Assembly: GCA_041391365.1 (NCBI GenBank)
Contig: JAWKOC010000002.1
Coordinates: forward strand, 186,001 to 250,000
Origin: JAGRAX01 sp041391365
GTDB taxonomy: Bacteria; Bdellovibrionota_G; JALEGL01; JAGRMV01
Length of the DNA: 64,000 bases
Direction: 5' to 3'
This document shows, piece by piece, positions 54,105 through 63,552 of this stretch. The number at the start of each line of letters is the position of its first letter. Positions within the stretch are counted from its first letter, which is position 1. The translations under genes and the position numbers were made by a program. The notes under the pieces are model-generated. The model had not been told where the DNA came from and did not search any database. It worked only from the letters and a program-made list of their open reading frames with translations.

Positions 54105-54335
54105 TTATTCCAAAATTTCGAGAATGTATCGGCGATTGTTTTTTCCACCGGACGCATCCAAAATGGTTCGGATGGCGTTCGCATTGGATCCTTTTTTGCC
54201 AATGACTTTTCCTACGTCTTCTTTTGAGACTCTCACTTTCAGTACAAAGGTATGATTTCCAGAAGATTCTTCCACGCAGACGTCCTCCGGCTTATCAACC
54301 AGCGCCCTGGCAATTTCTTCTACTAGTTCCTTCAT
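54105..54335 (-). CDS. khpA: KH-domain RNA-binding protein KhpA
   Basis: 76 residues, a single KH domain: MKELVEEIARALVDKPEDV then VLKVRVSKEDVGKVIGKKGS with the GxxG loop (GKKG). Usually partners KhpB in post-transcriptional control. GAGGAG seven nt before ATG 54335 decides the start over 54392. Divergent from ftsY. Confidence 0.92.
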   Translation of the reverse strand: MKELVEEIARALVDKPEDVCVEESSGNHTFVLKVRVSKEDVGKVIGKKGSNANAIRTILDASGGKNNRRYILEILE

Positions 54336-54433
54336 GCTCTCCTCACCTTGCAGCATTTTATAACATGACGCATAGCTTATTTCTATGCACAAATCGAATT
54401 CGAATATCGAAAACCTAGTATTAAAATGAAACT

Positions 54434-55330
54434 ATGTTAGATGATGCATACCTTATGTTCGGGTCCGACGCATCTAAAATATGGAAAAAAAAGCTCTCGA
54501 ATTTATTTCGATCTCAAGACGATGGAGTGACCAAACAGGCTCTGGAAGAACTCTTGTTTGAGGCAGATTTTCCCTATGATGTCATCGAAACCTTGGTGAC
54601 CAAAGCTTCCAAAAAAAATGGAAAAGAGCAAAAAATTCAATCTCTTATTGATGAAACGCTTTCCAGAATACAAAACGTTTCAACCCCAATCGAACCTGTT
54701 CCAACGCCAGGATTGATTTTGCTTCTGGGCGTCAACGGAGCCGGCAAAACCACCACCGCTGCAAAACTTGCGCATCATTTTTTGAAACAAAACCGTCGCG
54801 TCATGTTGGCTGCTGCGGATACATTTCGGGCGGGTGCCATCGACCAGCTCAAGGTCTGGGCCGATCGGCTTGGCGTTCAGTGCGTTGCAAAAGAAAGAGG
54901 TTCGGATCCGGCTGCTGTGGTGTATCAGGCATGGCAGATGGCCAAACAAGATCAATCTTTGTTGATTGCCGACACAGCGGGTCGTCTGGGCAATCAATTG
55001 CCCTTGATGCAACAGTTGGAAAAGGTGGTTCGTGTGCTAAAGAAAGAAGATCCTGCCTTGCCACATCAGTCATGGTTGGTTCTCGATGGAACTTCGGGTC
55101 AAAATGCAGCCCTCCAAGCCAAACAGTTTTCTGAGGCTGTTGATATCACAGGAACCATCATCACAAAATTGGATGGCACAGCCAAAGGGGGAGCAGCTCT
55201 TTTTGGTTCGCTGGACATGAAAATTCCAGTGCGATTTATTTCTGTGGGAGAAGGACTCGAAGATCTCAAGGAGTTTGATGCACAAGAATTTTCCAAAAGT
55301 TTGTTTACTCTTTTGGATGAGACCGTGTAA
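54434..55330 (+). CDS. ftsY: Signal recognition particle receptor FtsY
   Basis: 298 residues, the NG-domain GTPase without the long acidic A domain. G1 LLLGVNGAGKTTTAAKLAHH, ADTFRAGAIDQLKVWADRLG, G3 IADTAGRLGN, G4 TKLDGTAKGG. Docks SRP-ribosome complexes at the membrane. ATG 54455 is an alternative start. Confidence 0.95.
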   Translation: MLDDAYLMFGSDASKIWKKKLSNLFRSQDDGVTKQALEELLFEADFPYDVIETLVTKASKKNGKEQKIQSLIDETLSRIQNVSTPIEPVPTPGLILLLGVNGAGKTTTAAKLAHHFLKQNRRVMLAAADTFRAGAIDQLKVWADRLGVQCVAKERGSDPAAVVYQAWQMAKQDQSLLIADTAGRLGNQLPLMQQLEKVVRVLKKEDPALPHQSWLVLDGTSGQNAALQAKQFSEAVDITGTIITKLDGTAKGGAALFGSLDMKIPVRFISVGEGLEDLKEFDAQEFSKSLFTLLDETV

Positions 55331-55343
55331 ACAAGTATAGCCC

Positions 55344-56975
55344 ATGTTCTCGTTTTCATTTTTTTTCTGTGCTCTTGCGTTTTTCATTTACGGACTTCTT
55401 CTCACCACCGAAGGCCTGAAAAAGTTTTTTGGCTCAAGTCTTGAGCCTCAAATTCATCGCTTTACAAAAAATCGGATCACTGGATTTTTCTTCGGATTTT
55501 TTTCGACCTTGGCGTTCCAAAGTTCAATTGCGGTAAACATTTTGTTTGTAGGTTTGGCCAAAATTGGGGCCGTGAGATTGTATCAGACCATACCGGTGGT
55601 GTTGGGTTCCGATGTGGGTACGACAGTGGTTGTATTTTTGCTGGCTTCCTTTTTGCGTTTGGATTTGCAGGGATTTTCGCAGGTGTTTGTGTTTTGTGGT
55701 GTGGCGGGATTCTTATTTTTCCGCAATCATGATCTTCGTCCAATGAGCAAATCCATTTTGGGAGTTAGTTTGGTGTTTTATGGATTGTCTTTGATGGGAG
55801 TGGCCAATCAGCCGCTCAAAGAATCACATCTTTTTTTGGAAATCGTAGAGCAAGCCTTGAGTCGACCCTGGGTAGCCTTGTTTGCAGGTCTGTTTGCGAG
55901 CGTGTCCATCCAGAGCAGTGCAGCGGTGTTGGGAATCTTGCTCTCTTTTGTGGCTCATGGAATCGTTACGCTAGACCATGCCATTCCCATGGTTTTGGGA
56001 GCCAATATCGGAAGCGCCATCAGTCCCTTTTTGCTAGGGTTTCAGTCGGAGTCAGATGCCAAAAGAATTGTGTATGTTCATTTGGGATCCAAGCTTGTGG
56101 GAGCTTTGGTGGGGATGTTCTTGATTTCTTCTCTTGCGGATCTTTCTCGTTGGGTATTTTCCGATTCAGGGTACCAATTGGCATTTGTTCATTTTTTGTT
56201 CAATGTTGGACTTGCTTTGGTTTTTTTGCCCACCACGGGAAAGTTGTCGGAACGAATCAGTCGTTGGATTCCTATCTCAGAATCTGAGGATGGACCGAGC
56301 ATTCGCTATCTGGATCCCAAAGCGCTGACCAATCCAACCTGGGCTTTTGCGTGTGTGTCGAGAGAAATTTCGGTGATGGCCGATGTTGTGGAAAAAATGT
56401 GCGCCGAACTTTTGGAACCTTTTCGAAAAAAAGATCGACACATTGTAGAGCAAATGGATGATCTCGACGATCAAGTGGATTTTTATGAACGAGCCATCAA
56501 ACTGTATCTTGCCAAGATCAGCGAATCTGAGTTGTCGGAGAGTCAGTCCAAACGTCAATTGGAACTTTTGTCCATTGCCACCAACCTTGAATCCATCGGA
56601 GATGTGATCAACGGAACCATCATGGAGATTGCAGAGAAAAAGAGATTGTCTCCGTATGATTTTTCTCGTGAAGCATGGAAACAAATTGAGGAATTTCACG
56701 CCACGATGTTTGACAACTTTCGGATGGCGGTCAATGCCTTTGTGACGGTGGATCGAGACATCAGCAAGCGCGTGATCCGGAAAAAAAAATTCATTGCCTC
56801 CTTTGAAAAAGATCTTCGATTTCAACATTTGAAACGTTTGCAAGAGGGAGACAAACAATCGATTGAAACTTCTTCGATGTTTTTGGATTTGCTCAGCCAG
56901 ATTCGATTGATCAATTCCATCGTCACCAAAATGACCTATCCCGTGATCGATCGAAGAGCCACCGATCCCCACTAA
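55344..56975 (+). CDS. Na/Pi-cotransporter family protein with PhoU-like C-terminus
   Basis: 543 residues. Two repeats of the Na/Pi-cotransporter fold with QSS motifs (STLAFQSSIAVNILFVG and ASVSIQSSAAVLGILL). A PhoU-like helical cytoplasmic domain (about 340-543; LLSIATNLESIGDVINGTIM) follows. Imports phosphate with Na+ or regulates it. Thirteen nt after ftsY, probably co-transcribed. Confidence 0.9.
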   Translation: MFSFSFFFCALAFFIYGLLLTTEGLKKFFGSSLEPQIHRFTKNRITGFFFGFFSTLAFQSSIAVNILFVGLAKIGAVRLYQTIPVVLGSDVGTTVVVFLLASFLRLDLQGFSQVFVFCGVAGFLFFRNHDLRPMSKSILGVSLVFYGLSLMGVANQPLKESHLFLEIVEQALSRPWVALFAGLFASVSIQSSAAVLGILLSFVAHGIVTLDHAIPMVLGANIGSAISPFLLGFQSESDAKRIVYVHLGSKLVGALVGMFLISSLADLSRWVFSDSGYQLAFVHFLFNVGLALVFLPTTGKLSERISRWIPISESEDGPSIRYLDPKALTNPTWAFACVSREISVMADVVEKMCAELLEPFRKKDRHIVEQMDDLDDQVDFYERAIKLYLAKISESELSESQSKRQLELLSIATNLESIGDVINGTIMEIAEKKRLSPYDFSREAWKQIEEFHATMFDNFRMAVNAFVTVDRDISKRVIRKKKFIASFEKDLRFQHLKRLQEGDKQSIETSSMFLDLLSQIRLINSIVTKMTYPVIDRRATDPH

Positions 56976-57126
56976 ATGTGGATCCCAAAGAAGGGGCGCT
57001 TGCTTTTTCGAGCATATCTTTTTGATATTCCATACTTGACGCGGCCATCCTTAAAGTAGTAGTTTAGGTTTTCTCAAGGAAGCAGTCCTGACCATTGCAA
57101 AAGGCAGGTGCGGGTGAAAGACAAGC

Positions 57127-57423
57127 ATGGGCACTGAAGTCAAAATTCTAGGCAAAACCTACCAGGTAAAAAGTCAGTATGATCCTGAATTTACTGGAGA
57201 AACGGCCAATCTCGTCAACATGAAAATGGGCGAACTCATGGGAAAAGCCCACGCCATTTCCACCGAAAAAATCGCCATTTTGACCGCCATGAACATTGCG
57301 GGAGATTTGCTGCGCTACAAGCAAAATGAGATCAAACGGCGCAAGCTTCTGCAAGAGCGCATTGATCAACTGATTCGCATCATCGAAGAAAAAGAAAAAC
57401 AGCTTTCCAGCCAGGATAGCTAG
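57127..57423 (+). CDS. zapA: Cell division protein ZapA
   Basis: 98 residues: beta-strand start VKILGKTYQVKSQYDPEFTG, central helix (IAILTAMNIAGDLLRYKQNE) and a C-terminal coiled coil. ZapA bundles FtsZ filaments. Followed by the folate enzyme gene as in many proteobacteria. TTGACG at 57039 may be its -35 element. Confidence 0.9.
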   Translation: MGTEVKILGKTYQVKSQYDPEFTGETANLVNMKMGELMGKAHAISTEKIAILTAMNIAGDLLRYKQNEIKRRKLLQERIDQLIRIIEEKEKQLSSQDS

Positions 57424-57431
57424 TTTTGTCC

Positions 57432-57971
57432 ATGGAGCAGCAAAAAAAGCGTTTTCGTTCGCTCACTCGAAAGCATCTTCCTATGTCCTGTGAAACCGAG
57501 GCGTTTGACCAGGTGTTTTTGCATCCACTCTTTCAAAAGCATTCTAGAATTGCAGTCTATGCAGCCAAAAAAGATGAGATGGATCTTTCTCGACTGGTTC
57601 AGCGTTTGTGGGCCATGGGAAAAAAAACATTTTTTCCAAAAGTGGTGGATAGTGAGGATATGCATTTTGTTCGTGTTCGTCATTGGAACGAACTCAAAGA
57701 AGGAGCATTTGGATTGCAGGAGCCCAAATGTTTGGTCGAGACGCAGCCAGAATTTTTGGAACTTGTTTTGATTCCGGGGCTTGCTTTTGACGATTTTGGC
57801 CATCGCATGGGAAGAGGCAAGGGATATTACGATCGATTTTTGGGTCGGCACAAGCATCTGATCAAAATTGGATGTTGTTTGGAGCAGCAGTTGCATGTGA
57901 GGGTTCCTGTGGATGAACTTGATCAGCGTATGAACTGGATCCTGACACAAAAAAGGATTTTTGCATGCTGA
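57432..57971 (+). CDS. fau: 5-formyltetrahydrofolate cyclo-ligase
   Basis: 179 residues. VLIPGLAFDDFGHRMGRGKG followed by YYDRFLG is the family signature; the N-terminal KRFRSLTRKHL is typical. Converts 5-formyl-THF to 5,10-methenyl-THF with ATP. ATG 57432 is six nt after an in-frame TTG. The zapA-fau order is conserved in many bacteria, often with 6S RNA beside it; no 6S gene fits between these two. Confidence 0.92.
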   Translation: MEQQKKRFRSLTRKHLPMSCETEAFDQVFLHPLFQKHSRIAVYAAKKDEMDLSRLVQRLWAMGKKTFFPKVVDSEDMHFVRVRHWNELKEGAFGLQEPKCLVETQPEFLELVLIPGLAFDDFGHRMGRGKGYYDRFLGRHKHLIKIGCCLEQQLHVRVPVDELDQRMNWILTQKRIFAC

Positions 57972-58816
57972 GTTCATCTCGATATACGATTTTGATGGTG
58001 GGGGATGTATTTGGTCAACCTGGACAAGATGCCATCAAGGGGCTGCTTCCAAGGCTCATTGATCAACATGAGATCGATTTTGTGGTCGTCAATGGTGAAA
58101 ATGCAAACCATGGACGGGGTCTCACAAAAAACATTGCAGAAAGTTTTTTTCAGGCTGGAGCCGATGTTGTGACCACGGGCAATCACTATTTTAATAGTTC
58201 TTCCATGTTTTCGTGGATGGACAAAGATTTGCGTTTGATTCGTCCAATCAATTATGGAGAAAAAGTTTCTGGATACGGATCAACGATTTTGCAAAGTCGT
58301 CGATGCAACCTGCGAGTGGGAGTGATCAATGCGGTCGGAAAATTCATGATGGCCAATTCTGAATTGCCCTATGATCAGGTGGTTCAAGAAGCTGAACATC
58401 TTCGATCACAGTGCGACTGTATTGTGGTCGATTTTCACGCGGAGGCAACTTCGGAAAAAAGACTCATGGGTTGGCTCTTGGATGGAAAGGTTTCCGCCGT
58501 GTGTGGAACGCACACACATGTACAAACTGCTGATGAGCAGATTTTGCCACAAGGTACTGCTTATATGACCGATCTTGGGATGACCGGTCCCCATCAATCT
58601 GTGATTGGTTTGGAAGTGGATGTTGCCTACAAGCGTTTGACGGGATCACAACCCCATCTTTTTGAAGTGGCTACACAGGATGTTCGACTGTGCGGAGCTT
58701 TGATTGAGGTAGAAGCATCCAACCCTTGCATGCACGAGCCATCACTCGACTCAACATTTCTCTTTGATCTTTTTTTGAAAATATTTTTTATTTTATTTTC
58801 CTGTGGGTCGTTTTGA
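57965..58816 (+). CDS. ymdB: YmdB-family metallophosphoesterase
   Basis: 283 residues. MVGDVFGQPGQDAIKGLLPR, VNGENANHGRG, VVTTGNHYF, VDFHAEATSEKRLMGWLLDG and CGTHTHVQTADEQILPQGTA supply the dinuclear metal ligands of YmdB (2',3'-cyclic-nucleotide phosphodiesterase in Bacillus). Overlaps fau by seven nt. The last 25-30 residues (hydrophobic, FLKIFFILFSCGSF) are unlike the family. They run across the 3' end of the opposing OmpA gene, so the true end could be earlier. Confidence 0.9.
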   Translation: MLSSSRYTILMVGDVFGQPGQDAIKGLLPRLIDQHEIDFVVVNGENANHGRGLTKNIAESFFQAGADVVTTGNHYFNSSSMFSWMDKDLRLIRPINYGEKVSGYGSTILQSRRCNLRVGVINAVGKFMMANSELPYDQVVQEAEHLRSQCDCIVVDFHAEATSEKRLMGWLLDGKVSAVCGTHTHVQTADEQILPQGTAYMTDLGMTGPHQSVIGLEVDVAYKRLTGSQPHLFEVATQDVRLCGALIEVEASNPCMHEPSLDSTFLFDLFLKIFFILFSCGSF

Positions 58817-60366
58817 ATTGGATTCCAACACTCTAAACTCTACACGTCGATTGGCTGCACGCCTTCGGGTGTATCGTTGGTTTGAACCGGCTTGGATTCC
58901 CATAGCCTATGTAGGACAATCGATTTTCTTCGACGCTCTTTGAGATCAAGTATTTCATTACAGTTTGCGCTCTTTGTTGAGATAGATTCAGGTTGTATAC
59001 ATCTTTTCCCTGGCTGTCCGTATGAGCCTCGACACGCAATTTTGTGACCTCGATGTCTGAGCATGACATCGGCCACATGATCCAAAATGGGTCTGGATTC
59101 TTCTTTGAACGTTTCTTTGTTCAAGTCAAAGAAGATGGTTCCAGTGATTTCAATCTTTTCTTCCTGGATGAATTCTTTTTCCATGATGATGTCCATCACA
59201 ATCACCTGGTTGTTTTCGATGACAATTGGAGATTGTGAGAACGCCGCATATTCTGGTTTGGTTACCTCTACGCGATAATTTCCATTGGGAGGTGTGAGTG
59301 AAATATCTGAAAGAGTGTTTTGAAAATAGCTGGATCCATCGTCCATCGAAACAATGACCAGATCACCTTCCAGGCGATTGCCTTGTTGATCTTTGATGTG
59401 AATGTTGAGCTCTCCAGGAAGCATCACAGGATCAAACTGTGGTTCTTCTTTTTCTTTTCCATGCAGATAGCTTAAGCCAGCAAAAAATCGATAGTCAGGA
59501 GCTCCATACCCAACGTTTACACCTCTTCCTCCACCGACGGTGAGAGCGAGGTGTTCATCCAAAAATCCTTTTTTGAATCCGATGTTCATGTCGATGGGGG
59601 AGCTGTTTTCTCGTTGTCCAAAATGTTTCCATACTGTGGACCCATAGAGCTCAACAAACGCATCCAGATCCAATCGATCTGAAATTCTTCGAACGTAGGC
59701 AAGTGCGGCCGTAAACTCGTGTCCTACGGTGAGATCTCCCAAGGTTTCTTCATCTTGGCGATATTTTCCGCCCAGGTTCATGCTGATGAGATTTCTTCGT
59801 GTGATGCGCGCATCGGCGTTGATGGTCGCTCCAGCTGTGAAACCACTGTTGGCAAAATAATCTTGGTCGGCAGGTTTTGTGGGAATCGTTGCATAGGGCC
59901 GTACAGAAACTGCAATGGATCGGCCTTCTTCTCGATGGGGAAGAAGAAGAATTTTGGCAGCGAGCATAGGGTCTCCAAATCCCAGGTCACGTTCTTGCAC
60001 GGTGCTTTGAAATTCTTCAACTTGTGAAAATGCATTGAAGGGCAGGGTTAACTCCACGGCGATGCGATCGGTGATTCCATAGGCAAACATCACATCGGCA
60101 GTGACAAAAGCGTCTACAATGTCATCGGTACGATTGTTGTTTCCTGCCGCAAATTCCAGAGGGTTGCGCACAAAATTGAGCATGATTCCTGCCTGCCATC
60201 CTCGTGAAGGAAGAGCATAAGAATCAGACACCGAAGCCGATCCTTTTTGGTTCAGAACCGGTTGAAAAATTTGGACGTCCAAGGCAAAGGACGAAGAGCT
60301 CGCGCAGAGGACACATGCAGCAAGCAAGGCCGCGCGCAAGAATCGATGGTGTGTGTTGTTGTGCAT
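58793..60366 (-). CDS. Outer-membrane protein with OmpA-like C-terminal domain (frameshifted near the 3' end)
   Basis: Signal peptide (RFLRAALLAACVLCASSSSF), a beta-barrel-like part with many alternate hydrophobic strands (GWQAGIMLNFVRNPLEFAAG; ISMNLGGKYRQDEETLGDLT), a PEGA-like segment (GELNIHIKDQQGNRLEGDLV) and an OmpA domain. The uninterrupted frame ends at 58840, but the OmpA end is in other frames: LRVEAHTDSQGKDVYNLNLS, then YGESKPVQTNDTPEG and AANRRVEFRV to TAA 58793-58795. Restoring one G in GGGG (near 58898) and one in GGG (near 58863), plus a shift near 59054, rebuilds it. Assembly error is likely. Follows the FG-GAP gene by 18 nt. Confidence 0.8.
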
Positions 60367-60384
60367 GATAGACCCCAGAATATC

Positions 60385-61409
60385 TTACTTTTTCTCAAAT
60401 CGGAAGCGTAAGGCAAAGCCCATTCCCAGCAGAAGAATCAGCATCCAGCTTGGAGACGAGGCCTGACAGCCACGTTATCCCAACCCAAAAAGTCCCCATC
60501 TCGCAGAACCTCGTACTTTGACGTCCGAAGCCAAATTGGGATTGAGTCCTCTTTCATTTTCTTCTCCATCGGTCAGACCATCTCCATCGGTGTCTAGAGA
60601 TGAGGTTGTGACTTGAAGAAAATCGGATACGCCATTGGAATCAGTGTCAGGGAACGCAATTTCACTGACTTCGAAAATGGTGTTTTTATTTCCGTTGCCG
60701 TCGGGGTCACCACTGCACGCCAACACTTCGCTCAAGGTCACGACATTGTCGTTGTTGGTGTCACATTTGGCTCGGCCGTTTTCATCAACTGACAAAGTGC
60801 CATCGTTGTCATCATCGCGATCCAAATAGTCTGGACGCCCATCTCCATCGGTGTCTTTGGGAGAAGTTGAAATCAACCCATCACCTTCTTCCAAGGCGTC
60901 TCCCAAACCGTCTCCATCCGCATCGTTGTCAAGCCAGTTCACATAGCCATCTCCATCCACATCGTTGTTGGCTCCTCCCGGAAGATTGGCACTGTCAGAC
61001 ATTTCTTGCGTTGTAGGAATTCCGTCTCCATCTGGATCTGTGTTGAGAACCGATCGTAGTTGGTAGGTGGTTCCTACACGTGCGGGAACCACAGGAAGTG
61101 AGAATGTAGACGTTGTGTTCTGAAGCGTATGTTGAGATGATAAATTTGATTGGGACCAGAAGGAAGACCAAAATGAATTTTGGAGGTTCGTTGAGATCCG
61201 TGGGCTTTGCCACCGTTGACTTCCTGAACCGGGCCAAAGGCCGTTCCATTCGAATCTGCCATCCGCACAATGGCTCCGGTATCAGGGCGTGTTCGTGTGC
61301 CAAGGCCTGACGTGGAAACATCGCGAAGCAAATTTACCATCAGATAGTTGCTGTCATCTTGGTTGTTTCTCCAAAGCTCATCGGCCGAACCGTTTTGTTG
61401 AATCAGCAA
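60385..61409 (-). CDS. FG-GAP/TSP3 surface protein, C-terminal part (frameshifted)
   Basis: Continues the protein at 61403-62611. DELWRNNQDDSNYLMVNLLR is an ASPIC/UnbV-like segment, then thrombospondin type-3 Ca-binding repeats (DPDGDGIPTTQEMSDSANLP; DNDADGDGLGDALEEGDG; DTDGDGRPDYLDRDDDNDGT). A hydrophobic sorting-type tail then reads GCQASSPSWMLILLLGMGFA and ends RFRFEKK at TAA 60385. A one-C loss near 61125, a shift near 60530 and a G loss near 60473 split it. The tail resembles MYXO-CTERM-like anchors. Confidence 0.7.
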
Positions 61410-62611
61410 TCTTGATCTCCGTCGTTGTCGAAATCCCCAAAGGCAGCGGACTCGCCATTGCCTGCGCCGGTGATGTTCAAGTTGTTTTGTGAGAAACTGG
61501 CCACACCTGCTACGATGTTGTTGAGAAACAAAAAGTCATTTCCCTCGCTGCTCAAAAACAAATCCAAATCTCCATCGTTGTCGACATCCGAGCAGTCCGA
61601 GCCATCGACTCCATCTCCGACAAATGCTCCTGTAGGCAGAACAATTTGATCCGCGGTATTGAAATTTCCACTGGCCGAACCGGTTTGGAATTGAACGGAA
61701 TTTGCTGTGATTCCAGAATTGATTCCATCGCTGATGAACAAATCAAAGTCTCCATCGTTGTCGAAATCACACAAAAGCATTCCACCTGTGTTGGTTTGTC
61801 GAACGCTCCACCCGATGGACGCGTTGGTGGTGAACGTGCTGCTGCCCTGGTTCACATAAATATCGGCGGGAAAAACGGTGCCACTGTCTTGCAATCGGGG
61901 AAAAATATCCACAAGACCATCTACGTTGTAGTCGGTCACGGCCAAGTAGTCTCCTGCGGTCCATCCTCCGTTGTTGATGGGAGGTGTGGAGGGTTCGATC
62001 ATGGTCACGCTGCCATCCCCAGGGTTTCCAAAAAAACGAATGTTCACATGGTTGTCGGCAACCAAATCCAAATAGTTATCGTTGTTGTAGTCCATGGCGG
62101 CTACACCTTCAAAGTTTCGAGTGACACTTCCTGCGATGGATACGGTCAGAGCTGTGTTGACATAGTTTGGATCTTGGGAGGAATCTCCGAAGCTATAGGG
62201 AGTGGTGGCACTGCTGCCTTGGTTCAAATAAATTTCAAAACGCACGGGGCTGGATGAGCCTGAAGAACGAACCAAATCCAAAAAACCATCGTTGTTGAGG
62301 TCGATGGCCAGTGCTTGTCGTTCCAAATCGTTGGCCAAAAGACCCGCGGCTCTTGTGGCTGTAACATCGGTAAACGACAAACTGGAAGCATTCCCATTGC
62401 TGAAGAAAATGCGACTGGTCGAGGTGAGGTTCTCAAACACATCCAAGTAGCCGTCGTTATTCAGATCCACCCAAATCAGTCCAGCGTCCTTGGCACCCGC
62501 GGTATCCAAGCCTACGCTGTTTCCGATTTCGGTAAAGTCTGCAAAACAAGGGTTGGACGACAGAGCTGTCGCCAGGGACATCAGCAAAAAGCCTACAAAA
62601 ATGCGTTTCAT
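61403..62611 (-). CDS. FG-GAP/VCBS-repeat surface protein (CRTAC1-like), N-terminal part
   Basis: Signal peptide (KRIFVGFLLMSLATALSS) and repeated FG-GAP blades with Ca-binding loops: VDLNNDGYLDVF, IDLNNDGFLDLV, MDYNNDNYLDLV, CDFDNDGDFDLF, SDVDNDGDLDLF, GDFDNDGDQD. The frame closes at 61403 because TTT appears as TT; the next frame continues without a gap (LLIQQNGSADELW). The restored protein is about 740 residues, a secreted Ca-dependent propeller. ATG 62611 with GGAGAAAG is chosen over TTG 62632. Confidence 0.85.
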   Translation of the reverse strand: MKRIFVGFLLMSLATALSSNPCFADFTEIGNSVGLDTAGAKDAGLIWVDLNNDGYLDVFENLTSTSRIFFSNGNASSLSFTDVTATRAAGLLANDLERQALAIDLNNDGFLDLVRSSGSSSPVRFEIYLNQGSSATTPYSFGDSSQDPNYVNTALTVSIAGSVTRNFEGVAAMDYNNDNYLDLVADNHVNIRFFGNPGDGSVTMIEPSTPPINNGGWTAGDYLAVTDYNVDGLVDIFPRLQDSGTVFPADIYVNQGSSTFTTNASIGWSVRQTNTGGMLLCDFDNDGDFDLFISDGINSGITANSVQFQTGSASGNFNTADQIVLPTGAFVGDGVDGSDCSDVDNDGDLDLFLSSEGNDFLFLNNIVAGVASFSQNNLNITGAGNGESAAFGDFDNDGDQDC

Positions 62612-62672
62612 GTCTTTCTCCAGAATTGACAAGATGTGTTAGAATATGCCTTTTTCGGGCATATGGTCCACC

Positions 62673-62702
62673 ATTATACGCACAAAATACGCACAAAAGC
62701 AA
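62673..62702 (-). promoter_or_regulatory. Promoter of the FG-GAP/OmpA envelope operon
   Basis: On the minus strand TTGCTT (62702-62697), 18-nt spacer and a perfect TATAAT (62678-62673). A small hairpin ATATGCC/GGCATAT (62644-62662) lies in the leader before the ATG at 62611. Confidence 0.6.
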
Positions 62703-62759
62703 TGGGTAGAAAGATCATGTTGTAGGGTAAAACCATAGAATGGCACAGATAACCGAGAA

Positions 62760-63521
62760 TCAATTGTTGAGTTTGCCCTCGTTCACCCAACATTCAATGG
62801 TTTGGTAATTTTCATTGGTCGTCGCAAACACTGTTCCCCCACTATGGCTGACCACTCCTGTCAGGATATTTTTTATTTTTGTTCCTGAGACACCATTGAG
62901 TTCTGTATATGCGGCAGGGCTTGCTCCAGACAAGGTCAAACCTCCTGAGTTTCCATGACAACCCGTGCAGCCTTGGGCTTTAAAAATCGGATACACATGG
63001 CCCCCAAACGAACACGTGGAGTTGGTGGAGTCGAGCAAGGCTCCATCATTGATCCAGCAGGCAATCTTGCGATAGTCAGCATCTCCAGTTCCCGTAAAGA
63101 TATCGTTCCCCGCATGGCTTACCCCCAAAGGTTTTGTGAGAATTGTACTCGTGGCAGGGGAATCCAAATCCACGCGTTCGGGTTCACTCTTATCGAGCAA
63201 CTGGCCCCATACGCCAGAGGTTCCTTCCCCAGAGTTGTTGTCCGCAGGGTCCAAATTGATTTGCGTGATTCCAGAGCCTGCATGGCAGCCGTTGGAAAGA
63301 CAACCTCGATCCGAAAAGATGGGCAAGATGGATGTGGAAAACGTGGTGTCGACACCTGTGCAGCTCACGCCCCCCGGACCGCTGCCTCCACCCAGTCCTT
63401 CGAAGTCGGCTGGATCAAGATTGTTGATGCCAATGGTGGAACAGGCACCGAGCATCATCATGTTCAGGAGTATTGCAACATGAAGAAATTTTCTGGAATG
63501 TGGAGCTCGCACGTGTTTCAT
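62760..63521 (-). CDS. Cytochrome c-like lipoprotein
   Basis: 253 residues with lipobox MMMLGACSTI. It shows two similar halves: SILPIFSDRGCLSNGCHAGS...KIACWINDGALL and HVYPIFKAQGCTGCHGNSGG...TIECWVNEGKL. The second half has a standard CxxCH heme site (CTGCH). The first has CLSNGCH, a four-residue gap. Each half ends in a C-W-[IV]-N-[DE]-G block. This is the layout of periplasmic di-domain c-type cytochromes of unknown partner; heme at the first site is uncertain. Confidence 0.8.
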   Translation of the reverse strand: MKHVRAPHSRKFLHVAILLNMMMLGACSTIGINNLDPADFEGLGGGSGPGGVSCTGVDTTFSTSILPIFSDRGCLSNGCHAGSGITQINLDPADNNSGEGTSGVWGQLLDKSEPERVDLDSPATSTILTKPLGVSHAGNDIFTGTGDADYRKIACWINDGALLDSTNSTCSFGGHVYPIFKAQGCTGCHGNSGGLTLSGASPAAYTELNGVSGTKIKNILTGVVSHSGGTVFATTNENYQTIECWVNEGKLNN

Positions 63522-63552
63522 AAATCAACCTGATCAAAGCATGGATGGTCTC

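Noticed and set aside
57000..57126. Possible 6S RNA or riboswitch before zapA
   Set aside because: The order zapA-fau invites it, but the space is short and I could not fold a convincing 6S bubble.
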